Source of the DNA: Sipunculus nudus
Taxonomy: Eukaryota > Annelida > Sipuncula > Golfingiida > Sipunculidae
DNA length: 64,000 nt
Direction: 5' to 3'
Assembly (NCBI GenBank): GCA_026874595.1
Contig: CM049307.1
Span: 9,509,579-9,573,578 of the forward strand
A program made the position numbers and the translations under genes. Within the stretch, counting starts at the first letter, position 1; every line of letters begins with the position of its first letter. Positions 25,434 through 38,722 of this stretch are shown here, one piece after another. The notes beneath the pieces are model-generated. The model made no database searches, was not told where the DNA came from, and saw only the letters and a program-made list of their open reading frames with translations.

Positions 25434-27909
25434 ATGGACCTCTACAAGACCGGCGCCCTTGTGTCTAGTAGCTGGTTAGCGAGAGAACTCCAGGACCCTG
25501 GTCATAATCTGCGGCTTTTAGATACAAGCTGGGACATAAGAGCCCCAAAAACCGGCAAGGACGACTTTGTCAGGTGAGCACTCGGTGAGCATTCAGTAAA
25601 ATACTGATTAAATAAAGATATATTCCATTGGTATTGTAGGATTGTTCAAACGGCAAGGAAGAGAGTCAAATAAAAGAAAACGCATCTACCGAGGGCTCGG
25701 CTTTCTGGCTTCGAGTTATTCTATAATAACTGTTACATCTTACCTCCGTCAACGAAGGTGAATTATGTGGTTGGCCGTGTGTGTGGGTGACATATCTTCA
25801 ACAGTTCTGAATTAATTTCGATGAAATTTCGGGGGAGGATGGACCATGAGCAAAAGAATAAAGCTATAAATTCTGAACGCATTGGTTTATACAAAATTCG
25901 AATCTTGACCCGGATCCATCCCCATTCGCCCCCTTTTGCTTTGCTCTCTCGTTTGTCCGTCTTAACATCTCCTAAAAATAACGGACTCGCCCCTAATGTT
26001 TTTAATTTCAATGGTTCACCCTCCATTAGAAGTTTATTAAAATCAGATTATAGACATCCTGCTTACAACCAAGGTAACGTCTGTGAGTTGTGGTAACTGA
26101 CGTAAATAGGCTCGTGACGTCAGGGAATCTAGGAAGTATGACGATAACTACGTCGTAATAACGTCTCGTTGTTGTGACATGTTGACATCGCTGCTCTCCG
26201 GATACCTCGCTTCAGTTTTTACTTTACTTACTCAAGACAGTCCAGCCGAAGGAGCTAGGCTGGTGCCGAGCTCAGTACCCTTTTCCCCCCGTAAGGTCAC
26301 AGATTGGTCACTTGGTAAAGTCATCATCTGTCAAATCTGTAAAAAAATAATTTTACACATCACAAAATCCTCTAAACGTTCCCAATGATTTTCATTGAAC
26401 ATTTGTGGACTGATGGGAAATAGGCAGTTGTTTCCAACTACGTTAATGTGGATACAGGTATTGGCGGAGGCTGTTGTTGTTGAAAAGTGACGTCGGTGCC
26501 CGAGCTGGTCACGTTAAAATCCGTCACAGTCGGATTCGCACCAGCTCCCTCAGCAACGACACAGTAGGACAGGATGATTTTGTGGTTGGTCCGTTCTCAA
26601 AAGGCGAAAGTAGAAGATATTGATAGAATGAATGAGTGATAGACGTTGAAGATGCCACACCAAGCCAAGCGCAAAAGGATCCAAGATGCCTCCCCAGGTT
26701 AGCTCCAGACCACCAGCCACCGGGTCCACGGAACGAAGTCGGATGAGCAAGCATAGTAGCAGCAGCCACGCTCACTCCGGGCAGGACGCCTGTACACCGC
26801 CTCCACCAGCATGCAGACAGCGCAGCCTTGTCTAGAACTCTGTCTTTTTTACGTTAGAAAGCGATTATTATTTATCGTCATCAGCCAGGGTATGCATACT
26901 GTGAGTGTGAAGTTTACGTGTGTGTATCCTCATGTATATCAGACTACAAATACACATATACATGTATAAAGTTCGATTGTTTTTTGTTAAATGCTCATAT
27001 GATCATAGAATTCCAGTTCCTTGGGATATTTTCTTTCTTTTTTTTTTAGATGGGAAATTTCCCAGAAAAAAATTGGATTATCAACCTTTGATTATACCGT
27101 ATATTTTTCCTTGTACTCCGACAGGAAACACATACCTGGGGCCAGTTTCCATAACCTAAACCACTGTGTGAATCCGACACAGCTCATGCCAAGGAACACA
27201 CCTGACCCAGAATGTTACACTCACTATATGCGGTCACTAGGTGTCTGCACCAACAGTCATGTGGTCTTTTATGACAGGGAGCATATGCAGGCTTCAGCGC
27301 GCGCCTGGTTTGTCTTGCGAGTGAGTAGTTTAACATTCAACCGTATAAAATATTATCTTAGTAATTCAGCTATGAAGTTCTTCTTTATTTAAATTCCCCA
27401 TTGTTATTCTTCCAAATGTTACTCATAATTTACTGTTTGGTGTATCTACTGCCATGAATATTTTGTTTTGTCTAGTGTGCAAAGATCACATGGTATAATA
27501 TAAGCTTGCATGTTATGGTGCAAATGGAAAACCTGGCATGATTGGCAATTGAACCAGTACAGATTCACCATCAGCATCCTTATCCATGACAATTTACCAG
27601 GGCGGTGGATTTTGACAATTCAAAGCAAGTTCCATTCAAGTTTTAACAGGATTTTTTTTGCACCAAGCGCTCCTTGGATCGTTATGATAGAGCCATTAGG
27701 GCCGGGCTCCTTGCGCCTACAAATTTGACTGACATAGCTTCCTTGCAGGAACAATTAGTTGAGTGGCTAGCAACAATTGACACTCCATTTTTTCTGGCAG
27801 CAGTGACTGTTGATATTTGATTCAGGCTGTTTGAGTCAGTGTTTTCCACTGCTAGGAAGTTTACATTCACAGTTCGGAATGTATTCAGTACAGATTGCAA
27901 TATAACCAT

Positions 27910-27960
<51 letters not shown>

Positions 27961-30500
27961 TCGGTCCCGTTTAATTAAATATCCTAAATGTCAGGCGATT
28001 ATATTCATTTAAGCGGGCTATTCAAATAAACGGGGTTTTAATATTTAGGTTGTAGCAGTCATTATAATACTTTGAATTGCTATCGGATGGCTTGCTTGTG
28101 TTTCTCGTATCAATCAGATGGTTCCGAATTATCTGTTTTGAAATTTTTCATGTAATGATGTTTCAATTCATTAGTTTTTATATTTTATTTATAATTTTTA
28201 CACCTTCTACGGATTAAATACTGTATATTCACCTGTTTGCATTTATTATTAATAAAAATGATCTCACTGCCAATGGCTGATAGCTTACCGTTCACGTTAA
28301 TATATTAAATGTTGTCAAAGGTTTAATACGATTCCTCAAGGATTTTATTTTAGCATAAAACATTTTATATGTTTCAACAAAAGAAACAGAGAATTACTGT
28401 GCATTCACCTGTTCGTGCATGTTATCTATTAAACACGATGCTGCAAAATGGTTGACAGCTTAATAATCACGTGAATGTGTCAAAGGTCACGAAGTTAGAA
28501 AGATTCCTAAACCATTTTGATTTTTAAACACGTATTTTCCTCTTTTTTTAACTTAAAAAATACTTTCTGCATGTTCACCTGTTCCTTTGTGGTCTTAAAA
28601 AACGACGTTTCTTAGAAAAGTCATTCTTCTCCCAGAGATTGTTTCTACTCAAAACCACTGTGAGTACGATCCTATGCAATGTGCATGGTTGGCTGCATAC
28701 CGATCACGTGAATATGTCAAAGGTCAATAAGGTGAGAGGCCACATAAGGCCAACAAAATATAGATTCATATATCGAGGTAACTATAAAAACGAAACGGTA
28801 CTGTGTTCCTTACGGATTTTATTATGAATTATAAAACATGTTCACCGATTGACCGTACAGGTAATGGTCTCGAATAAAAGACCAAGTTTAATAGAGTATT
28901 CCGTGTATACAATGCAACCTATATTGCAACGACAGTTTGTCCGGGGTGCACGCGTAGAATTAACGAATCAAACACACATTTAATTAAGCATGTAATCAAG
29001 CCGGTGGCCAGTGGCTCGAGTAATATCAAAGGCTAATTAGAAGAAAGAGTGGTCAGTGGTCCATCAGGTAACCCTACAAACCTGTCAAGCGAGTAATATC
29101 AAACGCTAACTAGAATACGGGTAGTCGACAAGCGACTACGTGTATCCGCCAAAATCAGAGAAGGACGGGTGAAGTGAGGCATGGATTGAGTGGCAAGGGG
29201 ATATAGAGTTACATATGTAAAATATTAGTATTGGATCTCTGCCACATAAACATGATTGTAGGTGGCGCCACCTGTTATTTGAACGAGAAACTATCCAAGA
29301 TATATACACATGCAAAATTTCAAGTGGAAAAGTCAAACCACTGCAGAGATATGAGTGATTTTATCCCACAGCAGACAAACAGATGGACGCTGTGCAAACA
29401 TGGTTGCAGGTGGCGCCACCTTTTGTTGTGTATGTTATAAAGCTATCCCAGGGCTACATTTGTGTAAAATTTTTTTCCGGATCGGTCAAACGGTTCCCGA
29501 GATATGAGCTTGGATGTCTGCAGCGTTAACATGAATGTAGGTGGCGCCACCTGTCATAAAATCAAGGAAGCTATCTAGGATGTATACGCATGCCGAATTT
29601 TAGGTGAATTAGTCAAACCATTGCAGAGATATGAGTGATTTTAACCCCAGGCAGATGAACAAATGGACACTGTGCAAACATGGTTGCAGGTGGCGCCATC
29701 TTTTGTTGTGTATGTTATAAAGCTATCCCAGGGCTACATTTGTGTAAAATTTTTTTCCGGATCGGTCAAACGGTTCCCGAGATATATGGGTTTATGTGTG
29801 GAGCGTTAACGTGAATGTAGGTGGCGCCACCTGTCATAAAATCAAGAAAGCTATCTAGGATGTATATGCATGCCGATTTTAAGGTGAATTAGTCAAACCA
29901 CTGCAGAGATATGAGTGATTTTAACCCCAGGCAGATGAACAAATGGACACCGTGCAAACATGGTTGCAGGTGGCGCCACCTTTTGTTGTGTATGTTATAA
30001 AGCTATCCCAGGGCTACATTTGTGTAAAATTTTTTTCCGGATCGGTCAAACGGTTCCCGAGATATATGGGTTTATGTGTGGAGCGTTAACGTGAATGTAG
30101 GTGGCGCCACCTGTCATAAAATTGAGAAAGCTATCTAGGATGTATATGCATGCCAAATTTTAGGTGAATTAGTCAAACCACTGCAGAGATATGAGTGATT
30201 TTAACCCCAGGCAGATGAACAGATGGACACTGTGCAAACATGGTTGCAGGTGGCGCCACCTTTTGTTGTGTATGTTATAAAGCTATCCCAGGGCTACATT
30301 TGTGTAAAAAAATTTTCCGGATCGGTCAAACGGTTCCCGAGATATATGGGTTTATGTGTGTAAACAGACGCACAAACGGACGCTGGGCAGAGACGAAAGG
30401 TCAGAGGTCAAGGTCACTTGGTTAGGCACCAGTTCACATGTGACCCGATAATTTGTGTAAGTTTCGGAAAAATCTGTCCAGTAGTCTCAGAGGAGTTCTC

Positions 30501-30537
<37 letters not shown>

Positions 30538-32281
30538 AACCCGGTCAAAAACATAGTATCCGCAAAACTTCGTTTTGGCGGATACAATTAGCGCACTGAG
30601 CGGTCACTATAGTCCGTGAGACCGTTGTCGCACATGAATATCCGGGATTGTCGTGCATGATGGACGGATTTTTCAATACATTTGCCCGATATATACATTT
30701 ATCAGATATTCATATAAACGGAGAATTTTATTATGAAGACATAGGAAAAGGTTTTGGTTTTCATTATTTCATACAATTTAAGGGGATATACAATTTATAC
30801 GATATACAATTAAGCAGGACCGACTTTATATAGCGAAGGGGGGGGGGGGGATATTTTTTTTATTTTTTCATAATTCTTGTGATGTATATATGAAATTTAA
30901 AAGACCAAAATCGCTTTCAATATGAAGTGATCGAGCCTGATCAAGGTCCACCGGTTCGTATGGCAACGGGCTAGAAAGGCATTTCGAGACGTTGCCTGGA
31001 AGCCATATTACATTTCTGAATGCTCTAAATGTGAATGTCGTATTTTGCGCTCATGTGTTCAGATTTTCAGTTCAAATCTTCAAATGCTCAAATGCTCTAA
31101 CGGTTCTTTTGACAATTCAAGCAAGAATTTCATAAAGCCTGCTTGGCAATCCAGGTCTCTGAACGGAGAGTTACATTACCTACATCCTCTGGAAAAGGAA
31201 ATCAATCATCAATATCATTTTCATGAAAATTGCTCAAACGGTTCTTCCATGAGATATAGCACGCGACATGGTGATTTGCGGTTAGATGGATCGAAGTTAA
31301 TTGGCCGGCCAAATAAGGCATTTTTACACTTTAGGCTGTCCCCTCATTAATACTAACTAGAAGCTGATAGACTATAAATTCCTTAATATTAGTGTACCTG
31401 TATACTTAATTATAACATTTGGTAAAAAAAATTTCACCATAATTCATAGATTGAGGTTACCTCCCGCCTGCTTCTGTAGTATTTTGGTGACTGATATTTA
31501 AATTCGTGGTATTCTGTGGCCATTCTGTAGAACATGTTATTTAATGAGGAAATTTTTATACTGGATAGAGCTAGGCATTACCTCATAGAAATGGCAAAAA
31601 AAGCACAAATATGTGTTAGTCCCATATATGCTGCCTCTTACAGCAACATGATTATGGCACTAGTTTCGTGTATCTCTCACAAACTGAAAAAAAATTAATC
31701 GGTTCCAGAATTAATTTATATACGCGGCGTTTTAGAAATATAGAGATATTTCTAAAATTTAATTTATGGGGTGATTGATTTTAAAAATAAAAAAACAGAC
31801 AAGAAACAAATTAAATTTTGTTTCTAAAAACGGGGATTAGCTATAGTCATTTCCGTGATTTGGCAGATCTGATTGAATGACTGGAGAAAAACATAAAGTA
31901 ATTCATTAACTTCAGGCATTCGGCCATGTAAACGTGTCAGTCCTGGATGGCGGACTGGTTGAATGGGAAGCTGAGGGTCACGAGGTCATCACCGGGGAAA
32001 CAGAGATACCGGATGTAAGAATTATGTCTCAATCAAGGTGTAAGACATCGCCCTCTTTGGTATGCCGAATCTCATCTTTAAGGTTATTCAGAAGATAATT
32101 ATACAGATATAAACGCTCCCGATTCAATAATTCTTAAGATACTCAACCCTATTAACAGTTGAAAATATAATCTTAGATTTGAGGTGTATAATTTATATAC
32201 TTCGTGAAGGATATATATAAATTTATACTAAACTTTACTACATTCTAAACCATATATTTCTAAACGGTTCTCTCTCTCTCT

Positions 32282-32345
<64 letters not shown>

Positions 32346-35300
32346 TTATATATATATGTAACACGCGTCTGTGAACCGACAATGAAGGAAGGGGACTTTT
32401 CCGTTTCTATCTGCCCTGGGCTGGTTCGTGACTATGATGATGTATGTGATAATATCATGAGCCGCGCGGAGCAGCTACTGGATTCCCGCTGGACCAGTGA
32501 TTTCATCGGCGGCAAGGAGCCGAATCCAGGTGATCATTCATTACGCAAGGGTATCACCTTGACCTTACCTTACAGGATAAACTTCATCTTTTACTTCCTT
32601 TCTTGATTCCCTTCTGATCAGAGTTTTCACGCCGGTATACTGTTAAGCTTTATAATTCCTTTTGTCTCTGTTACTTTATCCATGGCTATTTAGGTTTGGT
32701 TTCTGTAAGAATAACTTGATTACATCTCTCTAGGGAAATCAAGCTCTTAAAGCACACACGATGACACACCCCTTCATCCATTCTAGGCAGAGTCCCTTGG
32801 TTTACGGTGCTTGCCCTAATACTAATAGTACATTTCTATAGCTGTCATTGTGAATAACGTAATACTAAGCAACTCTGGTATAGATTGACACGCAATTCAT
32901 GGGTAACGTCATATGTCTCCTACTGAAAGCGTTTATTAAGAAATTCAGACCTCGGAACACGTACCAGGTCAGTAGTCGTTAATCTGTTTTTAATTTTATT
33001 TTAATCTAGGGACATATCATGCACTGAAAGGATGGGGACTTCCTCTACCAGAACGTCTGCTTCCGGGTCACGTGCCCGGCGCACTCAGTCTACCGTACAC
33101 ACAGCTGTTTCCGCAAGATAAACATCACTTTAAAGACATCAAGCATCTCAGTAAATGTGAGTTCCCTTGTTCACATAACCTGAATTTGAACTCGACATAA
33201 CCTGCGAATTAAGATGTTATTGTGTATCTAATATTGGATGTATACAATAAAACGTCACAGTTTCCGGCTGTTCCTGACTTGAGGTCTGATGATAGTTATG
33301 CTCAGACAAATGTACTATACACTTTGTTCACGTCTGCGTCTTAGTATTCAGAATAATTTAAAGCATTAAAAATGTAGTATGGTAAATTTGAACACACTCT
33401 TCTTATTCTTTGACCTGCGCTATCATTTTATCAATATTGAAATAACCATTAAATTCATTTTTGTTGCAGTGTTTACGGACGCAGACGTTGACTTAGAGCG
33501 CCCCCTGGTGACTATGTGTTACATCGGTCATACTGCGTGTCTTGTAGCGCTTGCCGCTGCTGCTCTTGGAAAGTTAGATGTAGCCGTGTATTTCGTAAGT
33601 ACATAGTTCACTCGGTTCTGATTACTTTATAAGGCTTACAAATCAAGCCATGTAATGATGTTATAAAAATGAAACATGTTCTTCTGTCAATAGGTGTGCA
33701 TTTATACTGAGGCATGGTATTTTAATTAGGGACAGGTAAGGTAGACATAAATGCACACCTGTTATCCAATTATTGAGGTCACCAAGTAATCGGCCGTGCA
33801 CGAAAGTAAAATCTGGTCAACACGAACGGAGAAAAAAAATATTAGCATGATCCCGTTACTAATATATACATTTGTATATGCAGAACGTTTGCCAGTTAAA
33901 CGATCAACATGAACCACATTTTCATATCCTGAGGACGAATTATAACGGGGCATAGTTAGGATCACATGGCAATGGTAACAATATGAGGACGACGATATGC
34001 ATAAATATCGATTAACTACGCGGGATTAAATGTAGCATTCCATATATGTGTATGCAGTATATATGCATTGTTACGGAAACTAATATCAACATATCACGTA
34101 GTCGTGACGAGAATAAATTGGTTATGGAGATAAAACAAAGTCATATTCTGTAACACTAGGCAGGGTGAAATGTCTAGGGGAATGAATAAAGTAGTCAGTG
34201 ATTTTTCGTTTACAAATAACTATAATTTATTTTCAAAACAATCCTAACATTGCAATACACTAAATCAATACTATTTCACAGTATAACAACAGTACAACAG
34301 CAAATCAATACAAGTATATAAATAAAGTGTACATTACCTGGATACCACCACTGTCAAAGCGACAACAAGTCCTTTATAACGTACAACCTAGATGAACAGT
34401 TCACATAAATCTTCTAAGAGAATAACAGTCCAGTTCATTCACAGAATCAATCCTTGGTAATCCAAAAAAGAAGTTCTTGTTTTTATCCCGAAAGCAAACT
34501 GAAGACAATATTGGATCCGACACAAATTTAGAAGAAAATCTCTAACTGCCGCAATTATTGGAAAATATCTACAACTGACTTTACACTCTTCTGTGTCCGC
34601 TTGAATATTTCTCTCCTCTGTCTCGGCTTTAAACACAGCCCCCTATTTATAACTTTTCACCTCAAGCCGAGAATTTTTTCCATTTCCCGAACAATCTAAA
34701 GAACCCAATAGTACACACGTTACAGGAAACAACTAGAACAACGAATGCTGTGTTTCTACATATTAGGGTTCACACGTGGGCCGGCCCGGCTTGGCCATGC
34801 GAGAAAGCCCCAGACTAGCAAAACCGCTGTGTTTACACGTGGGCCGCACCCGGCCAGCTAGAACAAGGAACGCTGTAGCATAGCAACGCCTAGGGCTTGA
34901 GCCAAACACGAATCAGAATGTCAACAGCGCACAGTAAAAGAGACATGTCAACAGCTCACAAAAAAAAAGACATCTGTAACAGCGTATGCAGCTTTAAGAC
35001 GGACGCCTGCATTTGATTCTATTAGTACGTATATGTGTACGCGGTACGTAAAACAAAGGATAAGGGCGACAGGAGTAGAGACCGCATTTGACACAGGAAT
35101 ATACTCCATCACTGAACTCAAAGTGTGGAATTTCCCCGTGCTGCGTACGCAACGTATATACGCATACGTACGCCATACGTATAATGTATATATATGGAAT
35201 CACTCCAAAAAATATGATAAGTGCAATTCCTAGCACATACGGAATGCCAGGCACCTTAATACGGGAGTCTTAGATATGCTGCAGTGGGAATTGAACAGGA

Positions 35301-35855
35301 AACTCTAAATTTTGAATTCCAATGTTTTAGCGCAAAACTATATAGGCCATATGTATAAGCGCCCTTCGGTATGATTTACGTTACAGCACATTGAAGTTAC
35401 AGGTTGTGGATGAAGGAGAAGATTTTCTTATAAAACTTACAATTAAAAGGACATTTACTTGTTTAAAAACTTGTGAAAAATCAATAAATATGATTTCAGG
35501 GTGTTAATTGTCATACAAGTTCCTACTCCATTATAATGTCAAAAATATATCGCACGATGAACACGAAAAATATTTTTTTTACTTGTGTAATTTATGGCAA
35601 AATGTGCATATTGAACTTTTAACATATTACGATTATACTTTTATTAAAGCATTATTATCATTTTTGGTCATATTTATGACGTGTATCAAAAGGTACATCA
35701 AGAATTATCATTCTCGCTTTCTGATTTATATTAATATTCCTAAAATATTATTTTTTTTCTTCAGGTTATATATGTGATATCTATTACAGGGTTCCTGGAC
35801 TGAGTACGGACAAAGATCAGATCAAGAATTCGTAGTGACGGGTTCCGAAAGATGA
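25434..35855 (+). CDS. Rhodanese gene 1: two-domain thiosulfate/3-mercaptopyruvate sulfurtransferase-like protein
   Basis: Seven coding exons: 25434-25573, 27125-27320, 31916-32014, 32388-32529, 33010-33156, 33470-33594 and 35790-35855. They sum to 915 bases, 304 residues, against about 297 for vertebrate TST and MPST. The N-terminal domain (about 1-145) has ALVSSSWLARELQ, HIPGAS and VVFYDRE...LRAFGH.NVSVLDGG, and lacks a catalytic Cys as expected. The C-terminal domain has LLDSRWTSDF, GHVPGALSLPY and the active-site loop CYIGHTAC with Cys258, then VAVYFGSWTEY. Members move sulfane sulfur to acceptors such as cyanide or thioredoxin. Here Asp replaces the position of bovine Arg186, and the loop lacks Lys249. 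I see no mitochondrial presequence. It is the most diverged of the three copies. Exon 4 follows an (AT)n run and has a weak acceptor, so decay at that exon is possible. Confidence 0.9.
27912..27957. repeat. (AT)n microsatellite
   Basis: An AT run in intron 2 of rhodanese gene 1, ending directly at ACAGTCGGTCCCGTTTAA, which resembles a mariner-like element end. Confidence 0.94.
27958..28900. repeat. Diverged tandem repeat beginning with a mariner-like end
   Basis: It starts CAGTCGGTCCCGTTTAATTA beside a TA run. Three or more diverged units follow. Each holds 'atggttg(a/g)cagc..a', then 'cacgtgaat.tgtcaaaggtca' and a 'gcattcacctgtt'-like phrase, near 28271, 28446 and 28683. I could not find a matching right end. 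Confidence 0.5.
29261..30390. repeat. 280-base dimeric tandem array, four copies, with GGTGGCGCCACC palindromes
   Basis: The palindrome GGTGGCGCCACC starts at 29261, 29409, 29540, 29689 (one change), 29820, 29969, 30100 and 30249. Spacings alternate 148-149 and 131, so the true period is 280 bases. One half-unit carries 'aatgtag' before the palindrome, the other 'ggttgcag'. After the palindromes come phrases such as 'gtcaaacggttcccgagatat' and 'gcagagatatgagtgatttt'. Later copies are nearly identical; the first is the most diverged. Confidence 0.95.
30501..30537. repeat. (CGG)n microsatellite
   Basis: About twelve CGG units at the right side of the 29141-30586 element, directly before 'aacccggtcaaaa'. 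It is the only GC-pure trinucleotide run in the window. Confidence 0.96.
32269..32358. repeat. (CT)n(AT)n microsatellite beside exon 4 of rhodanese gene 1
   Basis: A short CT run turns into about 75 bases of AT with small breaks, ending only 30 bases before the exon 4 acceptor. It occupies the place where a branch point and pyrimidine tract would be expected. Confidence 0.93.
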
Positions 35856-38722
35856 AGAAGTGAAAAGAAAAGATATATCGAGGACTATGAATTATCTATC
35901 AGCAATCATTTAAATATAAATATTATATAGAAAAAAGGACACTGAAATAGAATGGAATTATGGTGTGAGTGTAATGTTTAATCATTTTGCATTTTTGCCG
36001 CAATACTTTGGACCTGTGAGTAAGCTGAAAGACCACGATGCAGTTCATCATCGATGGTAAAATGGAAGCGAGAATGTTACAAAAATTTTATCTGATAATA
36101 ATCAAGATACAGAGACACAAAATAACAGAGACAAAACAATGTCGGGGCATGACATAATATAGATTCTTTACATTTTAGGGGACTCAATAGGAAACTGAAC
36201 AGGTTTAAATTATATAAATATTTGAAATTTAAGTTGATATAGGTATTCATAAAGATGTGAAATTATTTTGTGAAAAATAACAGGGCATTAATTTTATTAT
36301 AAATCTGTGATCAATCCTTTATTTTTTTTAACATCGGTATATGAAAACGAAAACGTCGGAGAAATTGTAAACTAAGCTGGCTTTCACGCATATACATGAA
36401 TATACATTGGTTGGAGCAATCCGTCTATATATCCGACTACCCAACCATCTGTATGCAGTACACCGCTTTCAAAAGCGGAACCAGAGGTCGGGGGGGGGGG
36501 GGGGTTCTTCTGGCCCCCTTTCAGCCCACGCCATATTTTCTCAATGCATTTAAACCATTGTTTCAGGCCCCCTTTTCCGAACATTATGACCTTTTTAAGT
36601 GCCATATAAGTCTGTCTTGATTGGATTTCAATTCCCGAAATCTGAGTGTAACGTGTCTCCTTATAGAACTGACCAACATAACGCAACCTATAAATACTAA
36701 CAAATCACCGATATCAGGCGGGGATTCGGGGGGGGGGGGGGTTGTTGGTCTTAACCAACGACCTTTTTTACAGCGACATTTTTTATGCATGACTCCCGTC
36801 TACCCCTCCCTGCAAAAAATCCTGGATCCGCGTCTGGAATTAAGCCTTGTCAATCCGGACCCTAAATGTCTTGATATGTTATCTTACTTTTGCTTTGTTT
36901 TTTTTTGCTGAAATTAAGGAAATGCAGTGGCGTACCTATACTTATAACGTTTGTGCCGCTATATAGGGGTGCATGGTCAAAGAATTTTCCGATCTGAAGG
37001 TTAAGTAAACCTATTCCATGTGCATTTGTTGTGTGATGGAAGGATTTCATCAAGATCCCAGACTCTGTCCTGGTTTGATTGGCTGGTACCCATGTGACAT
37101 CATGGACTGAATTTTAACAACAACTCAGATCTAGTAATGCATGTTGTTTTTATTCTCTGCTGAAAATTTGGGACTGACAGAGGCAGAAATACTGTGCTTT
37201 TACTGAGATCTAGAATTTTTAGTCACAGGGGATTTCCCAGTGTGTGACGTCACTGCCGAGTTGACAGTGCTCATAGATGTGCCAAAAGTTTTTGAACAAA
37301 TCACACAACCTCATGTTTTTAGTGGAAAAATAGATAGAAAAAATGTTTTTCCTCCAGGAATTGGCTTATTTTATGTAAAATCTAAATTAATATTTTTTTT
37401 CATAGGCAATTATGTTAAATGATAATATAATGAGATTTGGAATAAGTTTGCTTGACCTTAACAACATTATAAAAATGAAAACATTTCCAAAAAATATATG
37501 GTCAATTTTCTTCGTTATAGATGTTTTGTTGACAACACAATTATATCATCTGATTCGCTCAAAGGTCATCTTTCACCTCACACTGAAGGAAAATTACTCC
37601 TTGCTAATGAAAACCGAAATATCTCTCTGATTTACGTCAAATAAGGATGTTCATTACGCAGTTCACGGGAACGAATAATCCATAACTGGAGAAAATACCA
37701 TAATATTGCAGTTTGGATAACTTAAAACTAACCATAGTTAGACCTTATTTGGTAAGTTACATATTGTTGAATTCAGAAACTGAACACAAACTTCTTGTAA
37801 CTTATTATTCCACCTCTTTCTTTCCGGATATATAAAAACATAATAAAGCTCTTTGACGGTTGTTTATGCAGCGGAAGGTTATATCATGAGCGGATATACA
37901 TAGCATTCTATTTTATTTTTTATACATAAAAAGTGAAGTATTTGGATAAATTACGAAAAAAAACCTTTTGGTTATGTTACCCCATCAGACCCTCCCCATT
38001 GGCCCTGAAATAGTGTTTCGCCCTGGGCAATAGCCACTTAAAGGTATTTCTGTCATTTCTGCCTTGATTTCTATACATACTTTCATATGACTAGTCAGAG
38101 TCCCCATGACGTTCTGACGTTGCATGACCATTGATATGTGTATTGTTTCCTTCAAAACCTGTGTGAAAGTAACATACGCGAGTCCTTTGATTGGTTGAAT
38201 TGTCCAGTCAGTCATGCATGGAATACCTGCGATTGGACCAGTAAAATAAGCCCTTTTCATATCGGATTATAGAGACACGTTAGATACATGAAGATGGAAC
38301 TTTGTCATGGTTCGAGAAACACAGACAATAACCAGAAATTCAAACTGGAACAGCCATATTTGTACAAATGCATGAATTTGGTTCTTTCTGATCAACTCGT
38401 CATTCTAAATCTCAGTTCTATACAAATTCACCAAAATGCCGCCCCCTAAACGTGCCGCCCGGGGCGAACCACGGAGGTAATGCAATTACATGTGATAACG
38501 ACCAATATCGTAGAAAATATGTGCTTCTAGAAAAATATTTGTTTTTAATACTGATATATCATTTACTTATAACATATTGGACCAAATGTTCACCTACAAT
38601 TCTGGATTGAAGCAGGTATGGATATAAGCTAGTTAGCTTTTCTCATATAATTTTCTCTTCAAATTATCACGAGACCATAGACTATATATACACTTTACAC
38701 CTCAGTTACATTTTGAATTTTT
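35856..38722. other. Downstream region of rhodanese gene 1
   Basis: It contains the 3' UTR of gene 1 in its left part, one G-rich short element (36472-36837), and AT-rich sequence without a supportable exon. Open frames here are short, and several lie across the G runs. Confidence 0.5.
36472..36837. mobile_element. G-rich short repeat of the 'GGATCCGC' family
   Basis: Poly-G runs of about 16 and 13 bases are set between a left 'aagcgga' and a right end 'atcctggatccgcgtctgga'. The right end matches that of the repeats at 7305-7519 and 51655-51964. It contains 'gccccctt..cagcccacgcc' and 'ggccccctttt' segments resembling the other copies. Confidence 0.5.

Larger units (their letters stand above)
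29141..30586. mobile_element. 1.45 kb element with 14-base inverted ends and an internal satellite
   Basis: TGTATCCGCCAAAA (29141-29154) is exactly reverse-complemented at 30573-30586. Between the ends lie a 280-base tandem array and a CGG microsatellite. No protein frame is visible and I see no clear target duplication, so it is a non-autonomous element or a satellite with conserved borders. It lies in intron 2 of rhodanese gene 1, which is one reason that intron is about 4.6 kb long. Confidence 0.65.

Noticed and set aside
25740-26100. Transposon end 'acctccgtcaacgaagg' near 25742
   Set aside because: It resembles a dispersed repeat end, but I found no inverted partner or target duplication in the window.
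26524-26775. Minus-strand frame rich in Gly, Trp and Leu with GC-richer codons
   Set aside because: It could be an exon, but there is no clear partner exon, the frame overlaps a second equally open frame, and it lies in intron 1 of rhodanese gene 1. Too weak to call.
31045-31350. A 101-codon frame in intron 2 of rhodanese gene 1
   Set aside because: It lies in repeat-like sequence, has no motif, and lacks suitable splice borders joining exon 2 to exon 3.
34745-34870. GC-rich direct repeat around 'cacgtgggcc' (two copies about 75 bases apart)
   Set aside because: It is real but short, with no link to a gene, promoter signal or clear element.
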